Assembly: GCF_029227915.1 (NCBI RefSeq)
Contig: NC_079877.1
Coordinates: forward strand, 5,148,001-5,212,000
From: Hydractinia symbiolongicarpus
Lineage: Eukaryota > Cnidaria > Hydrozoa > Anthoathecata > Hydractiniidae
Direction of reading: 5' to 3'
DNA: 64,000 nt
Shown here: in pieces, positions 1 through 9,744 of the stretch
Layout: each line of letters starts with the position of its first letter
How positions within the stretch are numbered: position 1 is the first letter of the stretch
Notes under the pieces: generated by a model
Databases searched by the model: none
What the model saw: only the letters and a program-made list of their open reading frames with translations
What the model was told of the DNA's origin: nothing
Position numbers and translations under genes: made by a program

Positions 1-2030
1 ACGATTTTTTAAACTCATTTTTCACCACTAAAACGCATGAGACTTGTAGTTTTCTAAAATGTTTCCATTTTTGATGAGACGCTGAATAAAAGAAGTTTAA
101 TCGCCGGCAAACGAAAACCTGTGATTTCCCGTAAATCCCGTACTCGGCCCGTATAGTCAAAAGTATACAAGGAAAGTACCCAGTGAGTAAACTCATTTTC
201 CGAACGAATTTTTAAATTATTTTTTTACCACTAAAACGCATGAGACTTGTAGTTTTCAGAAATGTTTTCATTTTTGATGAGACGCTTAATGAAAGTGGTT
301 TAATCGCCGGCAAACGAAAACCCGCGATTTCCCGTAAATCCCGGGCTTGGCCCGTATAGTCGAATGTATACAAAGAAAGTACCCTGTGAGTAAACTCATT
401 TCCAAAACGATTTTTTAAATTATCTTTTCACCACTAAAACGCTTGAGACTTGTAGTTTTCAAAAATGTTTTCATTTTTGATGAGACGCTAAATAAAAGAA
501 GTTTAATCGCCGGCAAACGAAAACCCGCCATTTCCCGTAAACCCCGGACTCGGCCCGCATAATCAAAAGTATACAAAGAAAGTACCCAGGGTGTAAACTC
601 ATTTCCCGAACGATTTTTTAAATTACTATTTCACCACTAAAGCCCATAAGACTTGTATTATTTAAAAATATTTTCATTTTTGATGAGACGCTGAATAAAA
701 GAAGTTTAATCGCCGGCAAACGAAAACCCCCCATTTCCCGTAAACCCCGGACTCGGCCCGCATAGTCAAAAGTATACAAAGAAAGTACCCTGTGAGTAAA
801 CTCATTTCCAAAACGATTTTTTAAATTATCTTTTCACCACTAACACGCTTGAGACTTGTAGTTTTTAAAAATGTTTTCATTTTTGATGAGACGCTGAATA
901 AAAGAAGTTTAATCGCCTGCAAACGAAAACCTGCGATTTCCCGTAATTCCCGGACTCGGCCCGTATAGTCAAAAGTATACAAAGAAAGTACCCAGGGAGT
1001 AAACTCATTTCCCAAACGACTTTTTAAATTATTATTTCACCACTAAAGCCCATGAGACTTGTAGTTTTTAAAAATGTTTTCATTTTTGATGAGACGCTGA
1101 GTAAAAGAAGTTTAATCGCCGGCAAACGAAAACCCGCGATTTCCCGTAAATCCCGAACTCGGCCCGTATAGTCAAAAGTATACAAGGAAAGTACCCAGTG
1201 AGTAAACTCATTTTCCGAACGAATTTTTAAATTATTTTTTTACCACTAAAACGCATGAGACTTGTAGTTTTCAGAAATGTTTTCATTTTTGATGAGACGC
1301 TTAATGAAAGTGGTTTAATCGCCGGCAAACGAAAACCCGCGATTTCCCGTAAATCCCGGGCTTGGCCCGTATAGTCGAATGTATACAAAGAAAGTACCCT
1401 GTGAGTAAACTCATTTCCAAAACGATTTTTTAAATTATCTTTTCACCACTAAAACGCTTGAGACTTGTAGTTTTCAAAAATGTTTTCATTTTTGATGAGA
1501 CGCTAAATAAAAGAAGTTTAATCGCCGGCAAACGAAAACCCGCCATTTCCCGTAAACCCCGGACTCGGCCCGCATAGACAAAAGTATACAAAGAAAGTAC
1601 CCAGGGTGTAAACTCATTTCCCGAACGATTTTTTAAATTACTATTTCACCACTAAAGCCCATGAGACTTGTAGTATTTAAAAATATTTTCATTTTTGATG
1701 AGACGCTGAATAAAAGAAGTTTAATCGCCGGCAAACGAAAACCCGCCATTTCCCGTAGACCCCGGACTCGGCCCGCATAGTCAAAAGTATACAAAGAAAG
1801 TACCCTGTGAGTAAACTCATTTCCAAAACGATTTTTTAAATTATCTTTTCACCACTAACACGCTTGAGACTTGTAGTTTTCAAAAATGTTTTCATTTTTG
1901 ATGAGACGCTAAATAAAAGAGGTTTAATCGCCGGCAAACGAAAACCCGCCATTTCCCGTAAACCCCGGACTCGGCCCGCATAGTCAAAAGTATACAAAGA
2001 AAGTACCCAGGGTGTAAACTCATTTCCCGA
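1..2030 (+). repeat. Five-monomer (1015 bp) tandem repeat, two copies
   Basis: Monomers 2-4 (types G, H, I) recur as monomers 7-9, exactly 1015 bp later. G is recognised by ttaatgaaagtgg and gtcgaatg, H by cgcttgag with accccgg and gcatag, I by tatttaaaaatatt. The flanking monomers match only in part. The monomer at 1828-2030 begins as K (aacacgcttgag) but ends as H (cgccatttcc), so the copies are joined through a chimeric monomer. Confidence 0.85.
53..74. repeat. Monomer-internal dyad, offsets 53-74 (first copy shown)
   Basis: In monomers with ttttcaaaaatg, offsets 53-61 (TCAAAAATG) and 66-74 (CATTTTTGA) are exact reverse complements around TTTT, giving a possible 9 bp stem with a 4-base loop. 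The coordinates are the first monomer, which itself has mismatches; a perfect example is 459-480. Types a, A, H, J and B keep it perfect. Types b, L and W keep a 7 bp core, D and I have a g-to-a change (aatatt), and F and G have cagaaatg. Confidence 0.8.
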
Positions 2031-5000
2031 ACGATTTTTTAAATTACTATTTCACCACTAAATCCTATGAGACTTGTAGTATTTAAAAATATTCTCATTT
2101 TTGATGAGACGCTGAATAAAAGAAGTTTAATCGCCGGCAAACGAAAACCCGCTACTTCCCGTAAATCCCGGGCTTGGCCCGTATAGTCAAAAGTATACAA
2201 AGATAGTACCCAGGGAGTAAACTCATTTCCCGAACGATTTTTTAATTCATTTTTTCACCACTAAAACGCATGAGACTTGTAGTTTTCAAAAATGTTTTTA
2301 TTTTTGATGAGACGCTTAATTAAAGAGGTTTAATCGCCGGCAAACGAAAACCTGCGATTTCCAGTAAATCCTGGACTCGGCCCGTATAGTCAAAAGTATA
2401 CAAAGAAAGTACCCAGGGAGTAAACTAATTTCCCAAACGATTTTTTAAATTATTATTTCACCATTAAAGCCCATGAGACTTGTAGTTTTTAAAAATGTTT
2501 TCATTTTTGATGAGACGCTGAATAAAAGAAGTTTAATCGCCGGCAAACGAAAACCCGCGACTTCCCGTAAATCCCGGGCTTGGCCCGTATAGTCAAAAGT
2601 ATACAAAGATAGTACCCAGGGAGTAAACTCATTTCCCGAACGATTTTTTAAATTATTATATCACCACTAAAGCCAATGAGACTTTTAGTTTTTAAAAATG
2701 TTTTCATTTTTGATGGGACGCTGAATAAAAGAAGTTTAATCGCCGGCAAACGAAAACCTGCGACTTCCCGTAAATTCCGGACTCGGCCCGTATAGTCAAA
2801 AGTATACAAAGAAAGTACCCAGGGTGTAAAGTCATTTCCCGAACGATTTTTTAAACTATTTTTTCACCACTAAAACGCATGAGACTTGTAGTTTTCAAAA
2901 ATGTTTTCATTTTTGATGAGACGCTGAATAAAAGAAGTTTAATCGCCGGCAAACGAAAACCTGCGATTTCCCGTAAATCCCGTACTCGGCCCGTATAGTC
3001 AAAAGTATACAAAGAAAGTACCCAGGGAGTAAACTCATTTCCCAAACGATTTTTTAAATTATTATTTCACCACTAAAGCCCATGAGACTTGTAGTTTTTA
3101 AAAATGTTTTCATTTTTGATGAGACGCTGAGTAAAAGAAGTTTAATCGCCGGCAAACGAAAACCCGCGATTTCCCGTAAATCCCGAACTCGACCCGTATA
3201 GTCAAAAGTATACAAGGAAAGTACCCAGTGAGTAAACTCATTTCCCGAACGAATTTTTAAATTATTTTTTTACCACTAAAACGCATGAGACTTGTAGTTT
3301 TCAGAAATGTTTTCATTTTTGATGAGACGCTTAATGAAAGTGGTTTAATCGCCGGCAAACGAAAACCCGCGATTTCCCGTAAATCCCGGGTTTGGCCCGT
3401 ATAGTCGAATGTATACAAAGAAAGTACCCTGTGAGTAAACTCATTTCCAAAACGATTTTTTAAATTATCTTTTCACCACTAAAACGCTTGAGACTTGTAG
3501 TTTTCAAAAATGTTTTCATTTTTGATGAGACGCTAAATAAAAGAAGTTTAATCGCCGGCAAACGAAAACCCGCCATTTCCCGTAAACCCCGGACTCGGCC
3601 CGCATAGTCAAAAGTATACAAAGAAAGTACCCAGGGTGTAAACTCATTTCCCGAACGATTTTTTAAATTACTATTTCACCACTAAAGCCCATGAGACTTG
3701 TAGTATTTAAAAATATTTTCATTTTTGATGAGACGCTGAATAAAAGAAGTTTAATCGCCGGCAAACGAAAACCCGCGACTTTCCGTAAATCCCGGGCTTG
3801 GCCCGTATAGTCAAAAGTATACAAAGATAGTTCCCAGGGAGTAAACTCATTTCCCGAACGATTTTTTAATTCATTTTTTTACCATTAAAACGCATGAGAC
3901 TTGTAGTTTTCAGAAATGTTTTCATTTTTGATGAGACGCTTAATGAAAGTGGTTTAATCGCCGGCGAACGAAAACCCGCGATTTCCCGTAAATCCCGGGC
4001 TTGGCCCGTATAGTCGAATGTATACAAAGAAAGTACCCTGTGAGTAAACTCATTTCCAAAACGATTTTTTAAATTATCTTTTCACCACTAAAACGCTTGA
4101 GACTTGTAGTTTTCAAAAATGTTTTCATTTTTGATGAGATGCTAAATAAAAGAGGTTTAATCGCCGGCAAACGAAAGCCCGCCATTTCCCGTAAACCCCG
4201 GACTCGGTCCGCATAGTCAAAAGTATACAAAGAAAGTACCCAGGGTGTAAACTCACTTCCCGAACGATTTTTTAAATTACTATTTCACCACTAAATCTCA
4301 TGAGACTTGTAGTATTTAAAAATATTTTCATTTTTGATGAGACGCTGAATAAAAGAAGTTTAATCGCCGGCAAACGAAAACCCGCGACTTCCCGTAAATC
4401 CCGGGCTTGGCCCGTATAGTCAAAAGTATACAAATATAGTACCCAGGGAGTAAACTCATTTCCCGAACGATTTTTTAATTCATTTTTTCACCACTAAAAC
4501 GCATGAGACTTGTAGTTTTCAAAAATATTTTCATTTTTGATAAGACGCTGAATAAAAGAAGTTTAATCGACGGCAAACGAAAACCTGCGATTTCCCGTAA
4601 ATCACGGACTCGGCCCGTATAGTCAAAAGTATACAAAGAAAGTACCAAGGGTGTAAACTCATTTCCCGAACGATTTTTTAAATTATTTTTTCACCACTAA
4701 AACGCATGAGACTTGTAGTTTTCAAAAATATTTTCATTTTTGATAAGACGCTGAATAAAAGAAGTTTAATCGCCGGCAAACGAAAACCTGCGATTTCCCG
4801 TAAATCCCGGACTCGGCCCGTATAGTCAAAAGTATACAAAGAAAGTACCCAGGGAGTAAACTCATTTCCCAAACGACTTTTTAAATTATTATTTCACCAC
4901 TAAAGCCCATGAGACTTGTAGTTTTTAAGAATGTTTTCATTTTTGATGAGACGCTGAGTAAAAAAAGTTTAATCGCCGGCAAACGAAAACCCGCGATTTC

Positions 5001-6090
5001 CCGTAAATCCCGAACTCGGCCCGTATAGTCAAAAGTATACAAGGAAAGTACCCAGTGAGTAAACTCATTTTCCGAACGAATTTTTAAATTATTTTTTTAC
5101 CACTAAAACGCATGAGACTTGTAGTTTTCAGAAATGTTTTCATTTTTGATGAGACGCTTAATGAAAGTGGTTTAATCGCCGGCAAACGAAAACCCGCGAT
5201 TTCCCGTAAGTCCCGGGCTTGGCCCGTATAGTCGAATGTATACAAAGAAAGTACCCTGTGAGTAAACTCATTTCCAAAACGATTTTTTAAATTATCTTTT
5301 CACCACTAAAACGCTTGAGACTTGTAGTTTTCAAAAATGTTTTCATTTTTGATGAGACGCTAAATAAAAGAAGTTTAATCGCCGGCAAACGAAAACCCGC
5401 CATTTCCCGTAAACCCCGGACTCGGCCCACATAGTCAAAAGTATACAAAGAAAGTACCCCGGGGGTAAACTCATTTCCCGAACGATTTTTTAAATTACTA
5501 TTTCACCACTAAAGCCCATAAGACTTGTAGTATTTAAAAATATTTTCATTTTTGATGAGACGCTGAATAAAAGAAGTTTAATCGCCGGCAAACGAAAACC
5601 CGCCATTTCCCGTAAACCCCGGACTCGGCCCGCATAGTCAAAAGTATACAAAGAAAGTACCCTGTGAGTAAACTCATTTCCAAAACGATTTTTTAAATTA
5701 TCTTTTCACCACTAACACGCTTGAGACTTGTAGTTTCTAAAAATGTTTTCATTTTTGATGAGACGCTGAATAAAAGAAGTTTAATCGCCTGCAAACGAAA
5801 ACCTGCGATTTCCCGTAAATCCCGGACTCGGCCCGTATAGTCAAAAGTATACAAAGAAAGTACCCAGGGAGTAAACTCATTTCCCAAACGACTTTCTAAA
5901 TTATTATTTCACCACTAAAGCCCATGAGACTTGTAGTTTTTAAAAATGTTTTCATTTTTGATGAGACGCTGAGTAAAAGAAGTTTAATCGCCGGCAAACG
6001 AAAACCCGCGACTTCCCGTAAATCCCGGGCTTGGTCCGTATAGTCAAAAGTATACAAAGATAGTACCCAGGGAGTAAACTCATTTCCCGA
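2031..6090 (+). repeat. Mixed monomer run (I, a, b, M, N, L, G, H, K)
   Basis: Twenty monomers with no simple short period. In order they read approximately I a b M N L G H I G H I D-like N-like L G H I K and an L/I chimera. The order G-H-I recurs three times (3249, 3858, 5076). The monomers at 4467 and 4670 carry gataagac with aaaatatttt, a combination that becomes the D type of the later HOR domain. The segment holds nothing but satellite. Confidence 0.8.
5888..6090 (+). repeat. Chimeric monomer, L left half and I right half
   Basis: The left half has gcccatgag and gctgagtaaaag (type L). The right half has the acttcc/gggcttggtccg combination of the I monomer at 9136. In the related segment at 8730-9541 the same context, K then a-type, is separated by two monomers (8933 and 9136) instead of one. 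The simplest reading is fusion of two adjacent monomers with loss of exactly 203 bp. Confidence 0.75.
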
Positions 6091-7308
6091 ACGATTTTTT
6101 AATTCATTTTTTCACCACTAAAACGCATGAGACTTGTAGTTTTCAAAAATGTTTTCATTTTTGATGAGACGCTGAATAAAAGAAGTTTAATCGCCGGCAA
6201 ACGAAAACCTGCGATTTCCCGTAAATCCTGGACTCGGCCCGTATAGTCAAAAGTATACAAAGAAAGTACCCAGGGAGTAAACTAATTTCCCAAACGATTT
6301 TTTAAATTATTATTTCACCATTAAAGCCCATGAGACTTGTAGTTTTTAAAAATGTTTTCATTTTTGATGAGACGCTGAATAAAAGAAGTTTAATCGCCGG
6401 CAAACGAAAACCCGCGACTTCCCGTAAATCCCGGGCTTGGCCCGTATAGTCAAAAGTATACAAAGATAGTACCCAGGGAGTAAACTCATTTCCCGAACGA
6501 TTTTTTAATTCATTTTTTCACCACTAAAACGCATGAGACTTGTAGTTTTCAAAAATGTTTTCATTTTTGATGAGACGCTGAATAAAAGAAGTTTAATGGC
6601 CGGCAAACGAAAACCTGCGATTTCCCGTAAATCCTGGACTCGGCCCGTATAGTCAAAAGTATACAAAGAAAGTACCCAGGGAGTAAACTAATTTTCCAAA
6701 CGATTTTTTAAATTATTATTTCACCATTAAAGCCCATGAGACTTGTAGTTTTTAAAAATGTTTTCATTTTTGATGAGACGCTGAATAAAAGAAGTTTAAT
6801 CGCCGGCAAACGAAAACCCGCGACTTCCCGTAAATCCCGGGCTTGGCCCGTATAGTCAAAAGTATACAAAGATAGTACCCAGGGAGTAAACTCATTTCCC
6901 AAACGATTTTTTAATTCATTTTTTCACCACTAAAACGCATGAGACTTGTAGTTTTCAAAAATGTTTTCATTTTTGATGAGACGCTGAATAAAAGAAGTTT
7001 AATCGCCGGCAAACGAAAACCTGCGATTTCCCGTAAATCCTGGACTCGGCCCGTATAGTCAAAAGTATACAAAGAAAGTACCCAGGGAGTAAACTAATTT
7101 CCCAAACGATTTTTTAAATTATTATTTCACCATTAAAGCCCATGAGACTTGTAGTTTTTAAAAATGTTTTCATTTTTGATGAGACTCTGAATAAAAGAAG
7201 TTTAATCGCCGGCAAACGAAAACCCGCGACTTCCCGTAAATCCCGGGCTTGGCCCGTATAGTCAAAAGTATACAAAGATAGTACCCAGGGAGTAAACTCA
7301 TTTCCCAA
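6091..7308 (+). repeat. a/b dimer block, three 406 bp units
   Basis: Alternating a monomers (aaaacgcatgag, ttttcaaaaatg, cctgcgattt, aatcctgg, actaattt) and b monomers (accattaaagccc, cgacttcc, gggcttgg, gatagtaccc). The second a carries aatggccgg instead of aatcgccgg. The last b carries gagactctg instead of gagacgctg and is followed by an M monomer. This ordered set of variants recurs at 11369 and 14008. Confidence 0.9.
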
Positions 7309-7511
7309 ACGATTTTTTAAATTATTATATCACCACTAAAGCCAAGGAGACTTTTAGTTTTTAAAAATGTTTTCATTTTTGATGGGACGCTGAATAAAAG
7401 AAGTTTAATCGCCGGCAAACGAAAACCTGCGACTTCCCGTAAATTCCGGACTCGGCCCGTATAGTCAAAAGTATACAAAGAAAGTACCCAGGGTGTAAAG
7501 TCATTTCCCGA
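7309..7511 (+). repeat. Reference monomer, type M
   Basis: Diagnosed by attatatcacc, gccaaggag, gacttttag, gatgggacg, attccgg and gtaaagtcattt. It follows the gagactctg variant of b at 7106, 11978, 15632 and 21316, showing that b and M travel as a linked block. Confidence 0.85.
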
Positions 7512-7714
7512 ACGATTTTTTAAACTATTTTTTCACCACTAAAACGCATGAGACTTTTAGTTTTCAAAAATGTTTTCATTTTTGATGAGACGCTGAATAA
7601 AAGAAGTTTAATCGCCGGCAAACGAAAACCTGCGAGTTCCCGTAAATCCCGTACTCGGCCCGTATAGTCAAAAGTATACAAAGAAAGTACCCAGGGAGTA
7701 AACTCATTTCCCAA
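7512..7714 (+). repeat. Reference monomer, type N
   Basis: Diagnosed by aaactattttttcacc, gacttttag, cctgcgagttcc and cccgtactcgg. It follows M here and at 12384 and 16038. At 17459 it follows a monomer that begins as H and ends with the M-type gtaaagtcattt. Confidence 0.85.
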
Positions 7715-7917
7715 ACGATTTTTTAAATTATTATTTCACCACTAAAGCCCATGAGACTTGTAGTTTTTAAAAATATTTTCATTTTTGATGAGACGCTGAG
7801 TAAAAGAAGTTTAATCGCCGGCAAACGAAAACCCGCGATTTCCCGTAAATCCCGAACTCGACCCGTATAGTCAAAAGTATACAAGGAAAGTACCCAGTGA
7901 GTAAACTCATTTCCCGA
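7715..7917 (+). repeat. Reference monomer, type L
   Basis: Diagnosed by gcccatgag, gctgagtaaaag, cccgaactcgacccg, acaaggaaag and cagtgag. It is the apparent relative of type E in the later HOR domain, which shares gctgagtaaaag, cccgaactcgg and acaagg. Confidence 0.8.
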
Positions 7918-8729
7918 ACGAATTTTTAAATTATTATTTCACCACTAAAGCCCATGAGACTTGTAGTTTTTAAAAATATTTTCATTTTTGATGAGACGCT
8001 GAGTAAAAGAAGTTTAATCGCCGGCAAACGAAAACCCGCGATTTCCCGTAAATCCCGAACTCGACCCGTATAGTCAAAACTATACAAGGAAAGTACCCAG
8101 TGAGTAAACTCATTTCCCGAACGAATTTTTAAATTATTTTTTTACCACTAAAACGCATGAGACTTGTAGTTTTCAGAAATGTTTTCATTTTTGATGAGAC
8201 GCTTAATGAAAGTGGTTTAATCGCCGGCAAACGAAAACCCGCGATTTCCCGTAAGTCCCGGGCTTGGCCCGTATAGTCGAATGTATACAAAGAAAGTACC
8301 CTGTGAGTAAACTCATTTCCAAAACGATTTTTTAAATTATCTTTTCACCACTAAAACGCTTGAGACTTGTAGTTTTCAAAAATGTTTTCATTTTTGATGA
8401 GACGCTAAATAAAAGAAGTTTAATCGCCGGCAAACGAAAACCCGCCATTTCCCGTAAACCCCGGACTCGGCCCACATAGTCAAAAGTATACAAAGAAAGT
8501 ACCCAGGGTGTAAACTCATTTCCCGAACGATTTTTTAAATTACTATTTCACCACTAAAGCCCATAAGACTTGTAGTATTTAAAAATATTTTCATTTTTGA
8601 TGAGACGCTGAATAAAAGAAGTTTAATCGCCGGCAAACGAAAACCCGCCATTTCCCGTAAACCCCGGACTCGGCCCGCATAGTGAAAAGTATACAAAGAA
8701 AGTACCCTGTGAGTAAACTCATTTCCAAA
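7918..8729 (+). repeat. L-G-H-I run
   Basis: A second L monomer at 7918 follows the one at 7715, then G at 8121 (with gtaagtcccggg), H at 8324 and I at 8527. In the related copy at 12587-12992 only one L and one G remain before the K monomer, so this copy is longer by one L plus H and I. Confidence 0.8.
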
Positions 8730-8932
8730 ACGATTTTTTAAATTATCTTTTCACCACTAACACGCTTGAGACTTGTAGTTTCTAAAAATGTTTTCATTTT
8801 TGATGAGACGCTGAATAAAAGAAGTTTAATCGCCTGCAAACGAAAACCTGCGATTTCCCGTAAATCCCGGACTCGGCCCGTATAGTCAAAAGTATACAAA
8901 GAAAGTACCCAGGGAGTAAACTCATTTCCCAA
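8730..8932 (+). repeat. Reference monomer, type K
   Basis: Diagnosed by actaacacgcttgag, tttctaaaaatg, cgcctgcaaacg and cctgcgattt. Near-identical K monomers lie at 5685 and 12993. The cgcctgc feature is also diagnostic of type B in the later HOR domain. Confidence 0.85.
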
Positions 8933-9338
8933 ACGACTTTTTAAATTATTATTTCACCACTAAAGCCCATGAGACTTGTAGTTTTTAAAAATGTTTTCAT
9001 TTTTGATGAGACGCTGAGTAAAATAAGTTTAATCGCCGGCAAACGAAAACCCGCCATTTCCCGTAAACCCCGGACTCGGCCCGCATAGTCAAAAGTATAC
9101 AAAGAAAGTACCCAGGGTGTAAACTCATTTCCCGAACGATTTTTTAAATTGCTATTTCACCACTAAATCTCATGAGACTTGTAGTATTTAAAAATATTTT
9201 CATTTTTGATGAGACGCTGAATAAAAGAAGTTTAATCGCCGGCAAACGAAAACCCGCGACTTCCCGTAAATCCCGGGCTTGGTCCGTATAGTCAAAAGTA
9301 TACAAAGATAGTACCCAGGGAGTAAACTCATTTCCCGA
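8933..9338 (+). repeat. Linker monomers L/H and I before the long dimer block
   Basis: The monomer at 8933 joins an L left half (gctgagtaaaat) to an H right half (cgccatttcc, accccgg, cgcatag). The next is an I monomer with aatctcatgag and cttggtccg. The same pair recurs at 13196-13601, exactly 4263 bp (21 monomers) later. Confidence 0.8.
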
Positions 9339-9541
9339 ACGATTTTTTAATTCATTTTTTCACCACTAAAACGCATGAGACTTGTAGTTTTCAAAAATGT
9401 TTTCATTTTTGATGAGACGCTGAATAAAAGAAGTTTAATCGCCGGCAAACGAAAACCTGCGATTTCCCGTAAATCCTGGACTCGGCCCGTATAGTCAAAA
9501 GTATACAAAGAAAGTACCCAGGGAGTAAACTAATTTCCCAA
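9339..9541 (+). repeat. Reference monomer, type a
   Basis: Diagnosed by ttaattcattttttcacc, aaaacgcatgag, ttttcaaaaatg, cctgcgattt, aatcctgg and actaatttcccaaacg. It keeps the full 9 bp dyad around offset 64. Type A of the HOR domain differs mainly in having actcattt before the end. Confidence 0.9.
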
Positions 9542-9744
9542 ACGATTTTTTAAATTATTATTTCACCATTAAAGCCCATGAGACTTGTAGTTTTTAAAAA
9601 TGTTTTCATTTTTGATGAGACGCTGAATAAAAGAAGTTTAATCGCCGGCAAACGAAAACCCGCGACTTCCCGTAAATCCCGGGCTTGGCCCGTATAGTCA
9701 AAAGTATACAAAGAAAGTACCCAGGGAGTAAACTCATTTCCCGA
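9542..9744 (+). repeat. Reference monomer, type b
   Basis: Diagnosed by accattaaagccc, tttttaaaaatg, cgacttcccg and gggcttgg. Most b monomers also carry gatagtaccc, but this copy carries aaagtaccc. Confidence 0.9.

Noticed and set aside
101-140. CENP-B box in the ttcg / cccg-rich core
   Set aside because: On the reverse strand tttcg matches the first part of the box, but the central A and the CGGG half are absent. No position in the monomer satisfies both halves of the core motif. A different centromere-protein site cannot be excluded.
1-203. tRNA, 5S rRNA or Pol III promoter-derived origin of the monomer
   Set aside because: I found no A-box plus B-box pair and no clover-leaf arrangement in the consensus on either strand.
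821-1015. Minus-strand open frames of about 64 codons repeated dozens of times (also 2851, 4678, 5693 and many more to 62521), resembling a multicopy small protein gene
   Set aside because: They recur only because the monomer recurs. Those I read out begin at TTG, not ATG. The frame spans 195 of 203 bp and is broken in most monomers by type-defining changes. 203 is not a multiple of 3, so the frame cannot continue. No recognisable domain or signal peptide is seen.
5449-5475. Apparent indel at gtaccccgggggtaaac
   Set aside because: Its length equals the usual gtacccagggtgtaaac. It consists of substitutions and the phase is unchanged.
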